A DNA stretch of 37,547 bases from Candidatus Kapaibacterium sp. (GTDB taxonomy: Bacteria > Bacteroidota > Ignavibacteria > Kapaibacteriales > Kapaibacteriaceae): contig JAURGP010000020.1 of NCBI GenBank assembly GCA_030833725.1, positions 1-37,547 of the forward strand, in the 5' to 3' direction. This document shows positions 10,101 through 17,299 of the stretch, one piece after another. The notes beneath the pieces are model-generated. The model searched no databases, had not been told where the DNA came from, and was given only the letters and a program-made list of their open reading frames with translations. Numbering within the stretch: the first letter of the stretch is position 1; the number at the start of each line of letters is the position of its first letter. Both the position numbers and the translations under genes were made by a program.

Positions 10101-11218
10101 ACTCTCGTGACGTTCGTGTTTTTTTTCCGCTTCTCCATCTCGAGTATACCGATACGATTTTGTGTAGTTCCCGTCATTATGAGTTAACGTGTGAAGTGTT
10201 TCCGAAGGAAGTCCGTGGAGTAGAGCCGACGTTTGTGTGGCGAAGAGACGGTACTCAGATTGAAGATGACTCGATTGTCACTGGAACTAGGACCAATCGA
10301 ATTCGGTTCAAGCGCGGTGATGCAGCGTATGCTGGTCAGTACTCCTGCGCAGTATCTTATGGGGCGGCCTCCGCCCTGCTCTCTGACAGTGTTTTACTGA
10401 CTTATGGCGTCAGTCCGAGAATCACGTCACAGCCTATTGGTGCACTAGTGTGCGTTGGAGATAGTGCGACGTTTTCAGTGACGGTTGATGATTCATTAGC
10501 CACGACTGAGTGGTATCTAAATGGAACCCGTGTGCCTTGGGCCAATCGACCAACAATCACTTTTGTTGATCTGCGACTTCGGTTTGACGGTCGCATCTTT
10601 GCTCGGGTCGTAGGCTACTGTAGTGAGGTAGTTAGCGACACTGTCGATTTCTCAGTACGAAGTACTCCACGCATTACGAAGCAGCCAGAGGACATCACGG
10701 TGTTCGACGGTGACGTGGTGCGATTCACGGTAGAGACAGATGAGCAAGAGCCCCTTACCTATCAGTGGTTCCGCAATGATTCGCTGGTGGACAGTGCCGG
10801 ATCGGCAACGTATGAAGTTGAAGCTGGCATTACTGGTGAACAGGCCGGAGAGTACTACTGTGTGGTGAGCAACGTGTGCGGCAGCGACACATCTGCCGTT
10901 GCTACGGCGTCGATTACCGTAGGTGTACAGGAAACCGACTTGTTGCCGGGTGGCTATCGCTGTGGCGTGCCGCAGCCAAACCCCGCCATGGATGCATTCC
11001 GCCTGTCGTATGCCTTGCCATCCTCGCAGCACGTACAGATCTCGATTGTGAACACGATCGGGGCTGAGGTGGCTACACTTCTCGATGCGCCGATGGATGC
11101 CGGTGGACATACTGTCGAGGTAGATCTGCGCTCGCTGAATGTTGCGCCAGGCATGTATCTGGTGAACTTCCAGGCCGGTGGCGTGCGCACGGCTCGCACG
11201 GTGATGATTGTGCGCTAA
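7169..11218 (+). CDS. Large secreted beta-helix and Ig-repeat surface protein with type IX sorting-like C-terminus
   Basis: A 1349-residue extracellular protein of unknown role, probably adhesion or matrix. After a signal peptide (about 1-26) comes an N-terminal beta-rich module (30-220), then a CARDB-like domain (about 227-330, DAGQPVTVKAMVMNRG). Residues 335-770 resemble a right-handed parallel beta-helix with short Val/Ile/Asn rungs. About five Ig-like domains follow (790-1265), recognisable by PRITKQP starts, YQWYRDG/YQWFRND and GVYSCEV/GEYYCVV Cys strands. The last 80 residues (PNPAMDAFRLSY... GMYLVNFQAGG... RTVMIVR) match the type IX secretion sorting domain. AGGA stands about 7 bases before the ATG. 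A run of eight T (10119-10126) and lower GC mark the third Ig domain. Its stop codon overlaps that of the convergent LolA-like gene. Confidence 0.85.
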   Translation: MRQQAFALLCACIITCSGAFSSVVAQGTAITYGVSQGTYQEITGGNLLATGSELQGYAGTVLLPFTYSWAGEDYTEVEVFGRSGAVRFGTETIYAWVTHLSAMVNGTLRTQTLGTAPNRTVVIQWRNATRAPHGSSQDQYNMQVRINEGGSVDVVYGAMTVTAYMQPVIGATSASNSIFLQASYWHSSWMMPTVQTTETACEVIAGWTPSSGLTYTFRAAAAVDASVVAVSSPTGTFDAGQPVTVKAMVMNRGTTPLTSVQVAWSISGVAQPTITYDANPALQQGDMIEVQLGSFTPAATSFNTVTISTTNPNGGADDVPGNDAMVEYLAPRVNGLLNVIQNGAAGAFTSVSAGIRHLANSGLKGDVRLRIFGTEYDEQIIVPDIPESDYTITLFAAEGYTPNFTYHPSNQPGAGLLDNVEQGMYQVYIVGEHAHLVLEDLRFSLPEEGLWGGHVCAGDAKGLTIRNCSFVGVDDYANAVPGVASLMILRTPFTFHNSSIRNVEMAIEVDNDEEAVLIDSSQFASIGYGAIDVIGQNLTVHANQITSDSTSSAFNGILAIGAGTVSANTVTALRGSVEGSRVAGIGVLSLDGFAGGDHGIDVYNNMISVSGTELTFGLAVLPSSAIDHTRIVFNTVVASGTAPIHRSAALTIGREFFPGTSQQEEEFTLLNNILTNTSEPGGYAVINEFDYATISDYNNLMTTGALIGRFNQTDVARDTTGHPLTSWRAATGRDINSSSVAVSFVGENDLHLAEISTSLLGASSGMDFVRTDIDGQERLAPYMGADEAIPVPVITKQPLGRYACIGEEMQFSIEVTVPEGASVTYQWYRDGRPIVSATGPILQFTFVTFSVSGVYSCEVIATDGFHTERVMSEPATLFVVRPTEVIDQPVSQPAAPGSTVSFEVIADAIGSPFTFSSRYQWKKRYWDPSAQAYVDTNVVDNDRISGATSSRLTIRDVEMVDTSDTYVCEVIGYCGTLNSRDVRVFFPLLHLEYTDTILCSSRHYELTCEVFPKEVRGVEPTFVWRRDGTQIEDDSIVTGTRTNRIRFKRGDAAYAGQYSCAVSYGAASALLSDSVLLTYGVSPRITSQPIGALVCVGDSATFSVTVDDSLATTEWYLNGTRVPWANRPTITFVDLRLRFDGRIFARVVGYCSEVVSDTVDFSVRSTPRITKQPEDITVFDGDVVRFTVETDEQEPLTYQWFRNDSLVDSAGSATYEVEAGITGEQAGEYYCVVSNVCGSDTSAVATASITVGVQETDLLPGGYRCGVPQPNPAMDAFRLSYALPSSQHVQISIVNTIGAEVATLLDAPMDAGGHTVEVDLRSLNVAPGMYLVNFQAGGVRTARTVMIVR

Positions 11219-11805
11219 CGCAGGTTGATCACTGTCCACCCCGTTGGGGGAACATAGGAAAACGTCGAGGCTGCTATCGTAGGATTACGAAGCAGCCTCG
11301 TGACGTTCCAGACAGACTCAACACCCGACTCCGAGACGCTGATCGACGTGATGGTGCCCTTGGCATTCAGAGCGATGTCGGCGTGCGTCACGCCAGCGAT
11401 GGTGGCTGAAGGGTCAGGTGGAAGGAGTCGGATCACCGTGGTGGGGTGCGTGCGCAGAACGGTTGGTACGTACACGTTCATCAAGACGAAGAACACGCGA
11501 TCAATCGACATGCTCTCTGCGTTTGGCTGATACCGGTTGACAATCACCGTTGTTGTTGCCGATTGGACGTTCCACACCGTGGTCGCGTCGCAGATGAACA
11601 ACCGGTCGGACACCTCGATACGGTACTTGCCACCTTTCTGCGCCCGAACTCTGCCGCGCATTCCCTGAGATTCGAACGACACATCAACCGATTTCAGGGA
11701 ACCGTACCTCGATCGAAAGGTGTCGATGACTGTTGATGATTGCTGAGCAACGGCGGATACCGATGCTATCACGGCGCAGGCAAGAGCGAGCATCAAACGT
11801 GGCAT
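11215..11805 (-). CDS. LolA-like outer-membrane lipoprotein carrier family protein
   Basis: A 196-residue protein with a signal peptide (MPRLMLALACAVIASVSAVAQ), so periplasmic. The body has the single-domain half-barrel pattern of the LolA family: an N-terminal helix (VIDTFRSRYGSLKSVDVSFES), then alternating strands such as GRVRAQKGGKYRIEVSDRLFICD and TTVWNV, ending in SYVPPTGWTVINLR. LolA carries lipoproteins from the inner to the outer membrane; this copy could do that or bind another lipid. It lies six bases after the DUF3108 gene in the same direction, so the two are probably cotranscribed. Its stop (11217-11215) overlaps the stop of the convergent surface-protein gene. Family placement is fairly good, exact substrate unknown. 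Confidence 0.75.
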   Translation of the reverse strand: MPRLMLALACAVIASVSAVAQQSSTVIDTFRSRYGSLKSVDVSFESQGMRGRVRAQKGGKYRIEVSDRLFICDATTVWNVQSATTTVIVNRYQPNAESMSIDRVFFVLMNVYVPTVLRTHPTTVIRLLPPDPSATIAGVTHADIALNAKGTITSISVSESGVESVWNVTRLLRNPTIAASTFSYVPPTGWTVINLR

Positions 11806-11811
11806 AGTGTG

Positions 11812-12588
11812 TTATCGTAGGTGGGCATCAACACGACCTCGTGTGCCGGCATAGGACGTGAGTTCGGCATCAATCGAGCCGATGGGAATCTTCGTGCGCA
11901 CGCGTACCGGAACAGCCCTGTCGTCGGCCGACATCCACATGCGTAGTCGACCTTCAAAGGCGAAGGGGCTTCCCGAGGCGATCTCTGGTTCGATCACCAC
12001 ACAGTCGAAGGTGCCAGCTTCTACCGTGATGCGCTCTCTACCCAGCACCTTCACGCGCAGATCGTGCGTTTCACGATCGAAGAAGTTCTGAAGGCGGATC
12101 ACGTCGCCGCGGCGTGCCTGCTTCAATGGTTGGGTTCGAACGTAATAGAACGCCGAGACCACATCATGCACAAATGGAGGCACGGTAAATGTGCCTTCAG
12201 TCGTCGTGGCGGTTTTGGCTACCTGATCGAAGACGGCCTTGAAGTCCCTCTTGTAGGTGTTCTCGCGCGTGCGTTGGGTGAACTGCCAGGGGAAGATGCC
12301 CTCCATGTCGATCCACGTTGTGTACGTATCGCGCACCTTGTAGATCAGCTCCAGCGACTTGTGCGACTGCACCGTAAACTGCACCACGTAGCATGGACGA
12401 CGTGATACGGTGGCCGGCTGTTTGGCTACCTGAAACACGGCCGTGCCAGCGCTGATGAAGGCGTAGCTGATGTCGTACTCTAGGCGCTCACCAAGGTGAA
12501 AGGCTGTGTTGGGAATCGAACGCAGTGGAGGTGCCGACGAATCTGATCGCAGTGTAACGGCACTCAGCATGATTCCAAGAAGGAGCAC
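11812..12588 (-). CDS. DUF3108 domain periplasmic protein
   Basis: About 258 residues of the DUF3108 family, beta-rich periplasmic proteins of unknown function. Typical family features are FHLGERLEYDISYAFISAGTA near the N-terminus, YKVRDTYTTWID, the RENTYKRDFKAVFD strand pair, VHDVVSAFYYVR and a late EGRLRMWMSADDRAVPVRV. The open frame extends upstream to 12684, but that extension is the antisense-free reading of a tRNA gene (12600-12672) and cannot be protein. The start is therefore after the tRNA: GTG at 12588 gives a short hydrophobic leader (LLLGIMLSAV), while ATG at 12570 is preceded by GGA and gives 252 residues. The choice between them is open. The tRNA trailer forms its leader, and the LolA-like gene follows by six bases. 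Confidence 0.8.
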   Translation of the reverse strand: MLLLGIMLSAVTLRSDSSAPPLRSIPNTAFHLGERLEYDISYAFISAGTAVFQVAKQPATVSRRPCYVVQFTVQSHKSLELIYKVRDTYTTWIDMEGIFPWQFTQRTRENTYKRDFKAVFDQVAKTATTTEGTFTVPPFVHDVVSAFYYVRTQPLKQARRGDVIRLQNFFDRETHDLRVKVLGRERITVEAGTFDCVVIEPEIASGSPFAFEGRLRMWMSADDRAVPVRVRTKIPIGSIDAELTSYAGTRGRVDAHLR

Positions 12589-12599
12589 TCCGAGAAGAG

Positions 12600-12672
<73 letters not shown>

Positions 12673-12695
12673 CTTACCAATCATGAAGATGTCGG

Positions 12696-13469
12696 TTAGT
12701 TGAACAACCCAACAAACACTCCGAGTTGTGCACTCAGTGCCGTCATGCTGATGTCCGAGGGTACATTGGCCACTGTGGCGATACGGTTACCCAGCCAACC
12801 GCTGGCATCGAACTGGTAGTTATAGGCAACCTGACCGCGCAGAGCGATGAAGGGCGTAACGGCGTATTCAACGTTGACGCGTGGGGCAAGGTAGAGCGTA
12901 CTGCGCTCTAGTTCCGAGAACGCATCTGGGGACGTTGCGATCGGACGATAGTCGTCCCACGACCGCTCACCATCACTCTGATATCGTGCAATGGTTTGTG
13001 AGCCAAAGCCAAAACCCAATCCGGGCAGAATGGCCAGTCCCTTTGCCGGAACCAGCGCGTAATCAACGTGGATGGCGCGGTTACTCATCGTGTAGGCCAT
13101 TGTCCGGGTTCCAGATACGCCATCGCCAAGATCTACGTTCGACTTCGATGTTTGGGTCGAGCCGGCCACCCAGCTGAAGCCAACGCGAAGATTCGGCACA
13201 ATACCTACGGCTGTAAAGATTTCGGCACCCCACTGAATCATCGGTGTGCTCAGGGCATCCAGTCCCATTGTTTGGGCAGCGGCGTTCAGGTCTTCGACAT
13301 TCGGAAAGGCAACGTTGAAGACTGGACCAAGACCTACAGCGAAGTACGGCACAACTTCGTCCTGGAGAGGAGACTCATCAAAGCTGAGATCGTCGAGTCG
13401 GTCATCCTGGGCAGACAGTGATAGTGTCCCGGTGATGACAAGCGTGATGGCACAAAGCCAACGTACCAT
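12696..13469 (-). CDS. Outer-membrane beta-barrel protein
   Basis: A 257-residue protein with a clear signal peptide (MVRWLCAITLVITGTLSLSAQ) and a short acidic stretch (DDRLDDLSFDESPLQDE). Amphipathic strands of small barrels follow: YFAVGLGPVFNVAF, PNLRVGFSWVAG, AIHVDYALVPAKG, YLAPRVNVEYAVTPFIALRGQVAYNYQF, ending LGVFVGLFN. It is probably a small outer-membrane barrel similar to OmpA-type or PorT-like proteins; no enzyme motif is seen and the function is unknown. The ATG at 13469 is supported by AGGAGA six bases upstream, so in-frame extension to 13673 is not used. A TATCTTTG box lies 42 bases upstream. The tRNA(CAT), DUF3108 and LolA-like genes follow in the same direction and may share its transcript. 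Confidence 0.8.
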   Translation of the reverse strand: MVRWLCAITLVITGTLSLSAQDDRLDDLSFDESPLQDEVVPYFAVGLGPVFNVAFPNVEDLNAAAQTMGLDALSTPMIQWGAEIFTAVGIVPNLRVGFSWVAGSTQTSKSNVDLGDGVSGTRTMAYTMSNRAIHVDYALVPAKGLAILPGLGFGFGSQTIARYQSDGERSWDDYRPIATSPDAFSELERSTLYLAPRVNVEYAVTPFIALRGQVAYNYQFDASGWLGNRIATVANVPSDISMTALSAQLGVFVGLFN

Positions 13470-13510
13470 GATAGTTCTCCTGATTGAATCTCTTGATCGA
13501 AACGGTGGCG

Positions 13511-13518
13511 CAAAGATA
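13511..13518 (-). promoter_or_regulatory. -7 promoter element of the outer-membrane protein gene
   Basis: TATCTTTG on the minus strand fits TAnnTTTG exactly and would start transcription near 13505, giving a leader of about 35 bases that contains the AGGAGA ribosome site. A TTG lies 13 bases upstream instead of 19-20, so the -33 box is not convincing. Confidence 0.4.
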
Positions 13519-13583
13519 CGAAGTCGGCCAAGGGTGGTATGCAGCGGGTGGATTGGCCGGATCGGTTTCCGTAGTTTGCCGTG

Positions 13584-14675
13584 ATGAAAATAGTTGCTTG
13601 TGTGCTTGCAGGGGGCTTGGGCGTGCGGTTGTGGCCTCGCGCAACCGAGAAGCATCCGAAGCAGTTCAGTCACATGCTCGGTGATGGCACCCTGATCCAG
13701 AATACGGTGATGCGGTTGCTTCCCTTTGTGGATACGTCGGATATCTGGGTGGTGACGACTCGTGACCTAGCCGCCCACGTGTCGGAGCAGCTGCCGCTGG
13801 TTTCGCCAGATCACGTTATCCTTGAGCCGTTCGCGCGGAACACCGGCCCGTCCATCGGACTGGCAGCATCCGTCATCACAGCGTCGTATAACGAAGATGT
13901 GGTGATTGTCGTGTTGCCCAGCGACCATCTCGTGATGAATGTTCGGGAGTTTCAGATAACGCTCGACCGGGCCTGCGTTGCAGCAGAGAGCGCCGATACC
14001 ATTGTTACCATTGGTGTAACGCCTACACGATCGGAAACAGCCTACGGCTACATTCAGGTGGGCGACACCTTAGATCTGGAGAATCCTGTACTCAAGGACA
14101 AGGTACATCGTGTCCGCACGTTTGCGGAAAAACCCGATCTGGCGACGGCGCAGCGATTCATCGACGCTGGCGATTTCGTGTGGAACTCGGGCATCTTTGT
14201 AGCGCGTGCCCAAGTGATCATGGACGCCATCGACCAACACCTCCCCGATCATGGCCCGCTGCTGCACATCGCGCGCAAGGCTCTGGGGACGGAGGAGTAC
14301 GATGCCGTGCTGGAGTATCAGTTTCGACAGATGCGCAGCGTGTCCTTCGATGTGGGAGTCATGGAGAAGGCTACCAACGTTTGCGTCGTGGACGGCTCGT
14401 TCGGTTGGTCGGATGTGGGCACATGGGACGAGCTGTATCGTTTGTCGATGAAGGACGGAAAGAACAACGTGATCGAGGGGAACGTTGTAACGGTCAACAC
14501 CCACAACTGCTTCGTGAGTAGTCAGACGGGCAGGCTGGTGGGGATTGTTGGCGTCGACAACCTTGTGGTAGTGGAAACCGAGCAGGCGTTGATGATCTGC
14601 AATCGTGGCAAGACCACCGATGTGCGAGATCTTGTGGATCTGCTCCGACGCCGTCATATTGGCGGTCCCCTGTAA
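13584..14675 (+). CDS. manC: Mannose-1-phosphate guanylyltransferase
   Basis: A 363-residue cytosolic enzyme that makes GDP-mannose from mannose-1-phosphate and GTP for glycan and lipopolysaccharide synthesis. The nucleotidyltransferase signature LAGGLGVRLWP with KHPKQF (residues 8-28) is complete. EPFARNTGPSIGLAA, the metal-site PSDHLV, the FAEKPD loop, WNSGIF and the late GWSDVGTWDEL are all as in the GMP/ManC family. Length matches the short form with no C-terminal isomerase domain. ATG at 13584 is preferred; a GTG directly before it (13581) is also possible. rlpA follows 25 bases later, so the two may be cotranscribed. The 114 bases upstream are shared with the divergent barrel gene. Confidence 0.94.
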   Translation: MKIVACVLAGGLGVRLWPRATEKHPKQFSHMLGDGTLIQNTVMRLLPFVDTSDIWVVTTRDLAAHVSEQLPLVSPDHVILEPFARNTGPSIGLAASVITASYNEDVVIVVLPSDHLVMNVREFQITLDRACVAAESADTIVTIGVTPTRSETAYGYIQVGDTLDLENPVLKDKVHRVRTFAEKPDLATAQRFIDAGDFVWNSGIFVARAQVIMDAIDQHLPDHGPLLHIARKALGTEEYDAVLEYQFRQMRSVSFDVGVMEKATNVCVVDGSFGWSDVGTWDELYRLSMKDGKNNVIEGNVVTVNTHNCFVSSQTGRLVGIVGVDNLVVVETEQALMICNRGKTTDVRDLVDLLRRRHIGGPL

Positions 14676-14700
14676 TCAGCGACGCCTAGGACGCATCTGA

Positions 14701-15399
14701 GTGATAGCAGCACTTATCATCCTTGCTCTCGGAAGTTCTCCCTCCGGATCTCCCTCCTCCGACACACTACAGCTGCGCGCCGACCAAGCTGAGCGCGCAG
14801 CAGATTCTCTGCGAGCGGAATGGGATCTGCTGTGGAAACGGAGCGATAGTCTCCGTATCGAGTCGATGCTACTGCGCATGAAGAGCAATCAGTTGCGCAA
14901 GCAGGCCGCGGCGTTGCGGGCCGAGATCCAGGATACAACACCACCAACTCCCTCCAGCGACGAGTTGATCATGGCCTCCGTGATGGCCCGTGCAGCAGCC
15001 GTGCGAGGAGGGAAGCAGCGATCAGGCCAAACGCTGAGTGACACCATCACTGCCGAGGTGATGAAGGTAGATCCCGACGAGGGGATTGCATCGTACTATG
15101 CCGATGCCTTTCATGGAAAGAAGACCTCCAGTGGCGAGGTCTTTAACATGCACGATAGCACGTGCGCCCATCGGTGGTTGCCGTTTGGAACACGCGTGCG
15201 CGTCACGAATCTGGACAATGGCAAAGAAGTCATCGTACGTGTCAACGACCGCGGTCCGTTCCATCACGGACGACTCATCGACATGTCCAAGGGGGCAGCA
15301 CACGCCTTGGGGATGATCCGAAACGGCACGGCTCGCGTGCGCATCGAAGTGGTACTAGCCCCCTCCCCGGAGGATGATTCTACAGAAACGGAACCTTAG
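14701..15399 (+). CDS. rlpA: RlpA-like double-psi beta-barrel protein
   Basis: A 232-residue envelope protein. A short hydrophobic leader ([20 protein letters not shown] start) is followed by a heptad-rich coiled coil (about 24-80: [18 protein letters not shown]...). The C-terminal double-psi barrel is at 118-222: [60 protein letters not shown]. Asp in VNDRGPF and His in FHGKKT are the residues used by RlpA lytic transglycosylases that cut peptidoglycan strands lacking stem peptides. No SPOR domain is present; the coiled coil replaces it, so septal targeting is not assured. It follows manC by 25 bases, and its last 20 bases overlap the end of the convergent gcvT gene. Confidence 0.87.
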   Translation: MIAALIILALGSSPSGSPSSDTLQLRADQAERAADSLRAEWDLLWKRSDSLRIESMLLRMKSNQLRKQAAALRAEIQDTTPPTPSSDELIMASVMARAAAVRGGKQRSGQTLSDTITAEVMKVDPDEGIASYYADAFHGKKTSSGEVFNMHDSTCAHRWLPFGTRVRVTNLDNGKEVIVRVNDRGPFHHGRLIDMSKGAAHALGMIRNGTARVRIEVVLAPSPEDDSTETEP

Positions 15400-16471
15400 C
15401 CACCTCGGCAGCAAACGTGGTACCTCGGGCTGCAATCTCGATCGCTGTACCTGGTTCCTTGTGCTCTACTGTAACGTAGCCCATGCCAATACCTGTCCCG
15501 AGGCCCGGCGAGTGCGAGCCACTGGTCACCTTACCAATCACTGCTCCTCCGGAAACGATGTCGTAGCCGGGACGGGGAATGAGTTTCTCGGACTTCATCA
15601 CGAAGCCAACCAACCGGCGTGTAGGTCCGGCATCCTTGGCAGCCTGGATGGCTTCTGAACCGTTGAAGACACCCTTCTTGAGCTTCGTAATCCAACCAAG
15701 GCCTGCCTCGATGGGATTGGTCGTTTCGTCGATATCGTTGCCGTAAAGGCAGTAGCCTTTTTCCAGACGGAGTGAGTCCCTCGCACCAAGTCCGATCCAG
15801 GCGATGCCGTGTTCGGCTCCCGCCGACCACAGTGCATCAACAACCTGCGCGGCAATGGTCTCGTCGCCCTTAAAGTAGAGCTCGAAACCTAACTCACCGG
15901 TGTATCCAGTGCGCGAGATGATCATCGGGACTCCTGCCAGCGCTCCCGTACGGAAGGTGTAGAACTCCACCTCGCTGAGGTTGACGTCTGTAAGCTTCTG
16001 CAGAACGTCCAGGCTCTTCGGACCCTGGACAGCCAGCAGGTGCGTCTCATCGCTGTCATTCACGATCCGAGCATCTGGAAACTGAGTGGCGTTTTCGGCC
16101 ACCCAAGCCCAGTCCTTGTCGATGTTTGCACCGTTGACCACCAGCATGTAGTGATCGTCTCCGAGGCGGTACACGAGAAGGTCGTCTACGATGCCTCCGT
16201 TCAAGCGACACATCGCTGAATACTGAGCCTGACCAATGGTAAGCTGCGAGGCATTGTTTACGGTGAGTTGCTGTACGAGGTCTAACGCCTGCGGGCCGGA
16301 TACCATGAACTCACCCATGTGCGACACATCAAACACACCCACACCGGTCCGTACAGTGCGATGTTCTTCGATGATACCAGTGGGATACTGAATCGGCATC
16401 TCGAAGCCTGCAAAGTGCACCATCTTGGCGCCAGCGGCTATGTGGAGGGAGTGAAAGGCGGTTTTTTTCAT
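15380..16471 (-). CDS. gcvT: Glycine cleavage system T protein (aminomethyltransferase)
   Basis: A 363-residue cytosolic enzyme that transfers the aminomethyl carbon from the lipoyl H protein to tetrahydrofolate, releasing ammonia. It has the family start [27 protein letters not shown], the [11 protein letters not shown] motif with the catalytic Asp region, [48 protein letters not shown] and the C-terminal [21 protein letters not shown]. The length equals the usual one. The ATG at 16471 is chosen because an extension to 16540 would add unrelated residues. No glycine riboswitch is recognisable in the 47 bases between the start and the divergent promoter at 16518. It overlaps rlpA tail to tail by 20 bases. 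No other gcv gene is in the window. Confidence 0.96.
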   Translation of the reverse strand: MKKTAFHSLHIAAGAKMVHFAGFEMPIQYPTGIIEEHRTVRTGVGVFDVSHMGEFMVSGPQALDLVQQLTVNNASQLTIGQAQYSAMCRLNGGIVDDLLVYRLGDDHYMLVVNGANIDKDWAWVAENATQFPDARIVNDSDETHLLAVQGPKSLDVLQKLTDVNLSEVEFYTFRTGALAGVPMIISRTGYTGELGFELYFKGDETIAAQVVDALWSAGAEHGIAWIGLGARDSLRLEKGYCLYGNDIDETTNPIEAGLGWITKLKKGVFNGSEAIQAAKDAGPTRRLVGFVMKSEKLIPRPGYDIVSGGAVIGKVTSGSHSPGLGTGIGMGYVTVEHKEPGTAIEIAARGTTFAAEVAKVPFL

Positions 16472-16517
16472 CGTGGGTATCCGTGGTTGTTGACGCGCAA
16501 AGATCATGAAAAAACGC

Positions 16518-16548
16518 TTGACAACACCGGACCACTGCACTACTTTTG
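16518..16548 (+). promoter_or_regulatory. Plus-strand promoter, TTG-N20-TACTTTTG
   Basis: TTG (16518-16520), exactly 20 bases, then TACTTTTG (16541-16548) match the Bacteroidota vegetative promoter TTTG-N19/21-TAnnTTTG. The rpsT promoter in this window has the same geometry. A sigma-70 style reading (TTGACA-17-TACTTT) is also possible. It points away from gcvT into a stretch with no plus-strand gene that ends at a strong terminator. Confidence 0.65.
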
Positions 16549-16553
16549 GCGTG

Positions 16554-16672
16554 GCTACTGCTCAACGGGACATTGACTGTAGCTAACCTTGTCTGGTGGG
16601 ACGTGGCATAACGGGGGACGTGAAAACTCCGTTATGGACGACTCGGCTCCTCGAGCCGAGTCGTTTTTTTTT
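16554..16672 (+). ncRNA. Candidate small RNA, about 119 nt
   Basis: Promoter and terminator on the same strand bracket about 119 bases with no credible reading frame, lying between two genes on the other strand. The predicted RNA folds simply. A 5' stem pairs GCTAC with GTAGC. A central hairpin pairs CATAACGGGG (16607-16616) with CTCCGTTATG (16627-16636) around loop GACGTGAAAA. The terminator hairpin follows. The octamer GGGACGTG occurs twice (16598-16605 and 16615-16622), once before the central hairpin and once partly in its loop, where it could act as a pairing region. It does not fit 6S, SRP, tmRNA or a glycine riboswitch as far as I can judge. Both the start and the existence of the RNA are inferred. 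Confidence 0.5.
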
Positions 16673-17102
16673 CGAGCAGCTCCTGAGGTTGAAACACCTC
16701 ACGGATTTCCTGTTCCACCGTTCGAAACTCATGGTACCGGTCCTGATCACGCAGAAAGCTGGCCATGATTTCCAGATGCCATGGCGGCAGCAGCGTTACG
16801 TGCACCTTGTCGCTCAGGTTGAACGACGGATAGTACGACGCCACAACGCCTGTAACGCCGTCCATGCACGTGTGAATGAAGCTGGCGACGCCTTCGTCCT
16901 GCGTTGCTTCTACAAGGATGTGCACGTGATCCTCCCGCACACAGCTCTCGGTGTAGATGCACAGGGTTTCGGTAGCAGCCTGCATGACGACGTCCATGAT
17001 TTCTCGTCGCGCAAGCCGGGGAATGCGCATGCTGGTTGAGGCTGGCAACAACATCACGTGCAGACCGATTCCGCGCATGTTGCCGTTGGATGAAGTTGTC
17101 AT
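16632..17102 (-). CDS. Y1/HUH transposase-like (IS200/REP-associated) protein, apparently lacking the catalytic Tyr
   Basis: A 156-residue protein of the IS200/TnpA_REP family. The single-strand-nuclease HUH motif is His 59-Val-His 61 in CVREDHVHILVEA, after the usual beta-helix-beta core (GIGLHVMLLP, IMDVVMQAATETLCIY). In this family the nucleophile Tyr lies in a YIxxQ helix followed by an E-rich FEEEY segment. The matching segment here reads FLRDQ (116-120) then TVEQEIREVF, so Phe 116 stands where Tyr is expected. GAGGAG six bases before the ATG at 17102 is a strong ribosome site, suggesting the gene is expressed. The last ten codons run through the plus-strand terminator hairpin. There is no TnpB and no visible element end, so a domesticated or REP-type role is possible. 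Confidence 0.75.
   Translation of the reverse strand: MTTSSNGNMRGIGLHVMLLPASTSMRIPRLARREIMDVVMQAATETLCIYTESCVREDHVHILVEATQDEGVASFIHTCMDGVTGVVASYYPSFNLSDKVHVTLLPPWHLEIMASFLRDQDRYHEFRTVEQEIREVFQPQELLEKKTTRLEEPSRP
16639..16672 (+). terminator. Strong intrinsic terminator of the small RNA
   Basis: An 11-bp perfect stem (CGACTCGGCTC / GAGCCGAGTCG) with a 3-base loop is followed directly by nine T. On the minus strand no T run follows, so it ends plus-strand transcription only. Confidence 0.88.
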
Positions 17103-17226
17103 GGAGAACTCCTCTTGGTTTTATCGTGGGTTGTAACGTGGTTGGTAACGTAATACCACGTGACGGCAGCGCGCGTGCACGTGACATTGCCAGTACGTGA
17201 TCGTTACCGGGAGTTTACCTTTCCTT

Positions 17227-17267
17227 TATTTGGACTTAGTCCAAATAGCGCTATATTCGGACCAAAT
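17227..17267 (+). promoter_or_regulatory. Iron-operon promoter overlaid by a 21-base palindromic operator
   Basis: TTTG (17229-17232), 19 bases, then TATATTCG (17252-17259) match TTTG-N19-TAnnTTTG with one mismatch, placing the start near 17265, about 35 bases before the ATG. A perfect palindrome with 9-base arms, TATTTGGAC-TTA-GTCCAAATA (17227-17247), covers the -33 box and spacer. A second half site TATTCGGAC (17254-17262, 8 of 9 bases) covers the -7 box. This layout is typical of a repressor. It does not look like a Fur box. The regulator (DtxR-, Rrf2- or other type) is unknown; iron response is inferred from the genes downstream. Confidence 0.65.
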
Positions 17268-17299
17268 TGATCCGTCATTCATGTTCACGAGGTCATCGT

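Noticed and set aside
16472-16517. Glycine riboswitch in front of gcvT
   Set aside because: The leader is too short and lacks paired aptamer cores.
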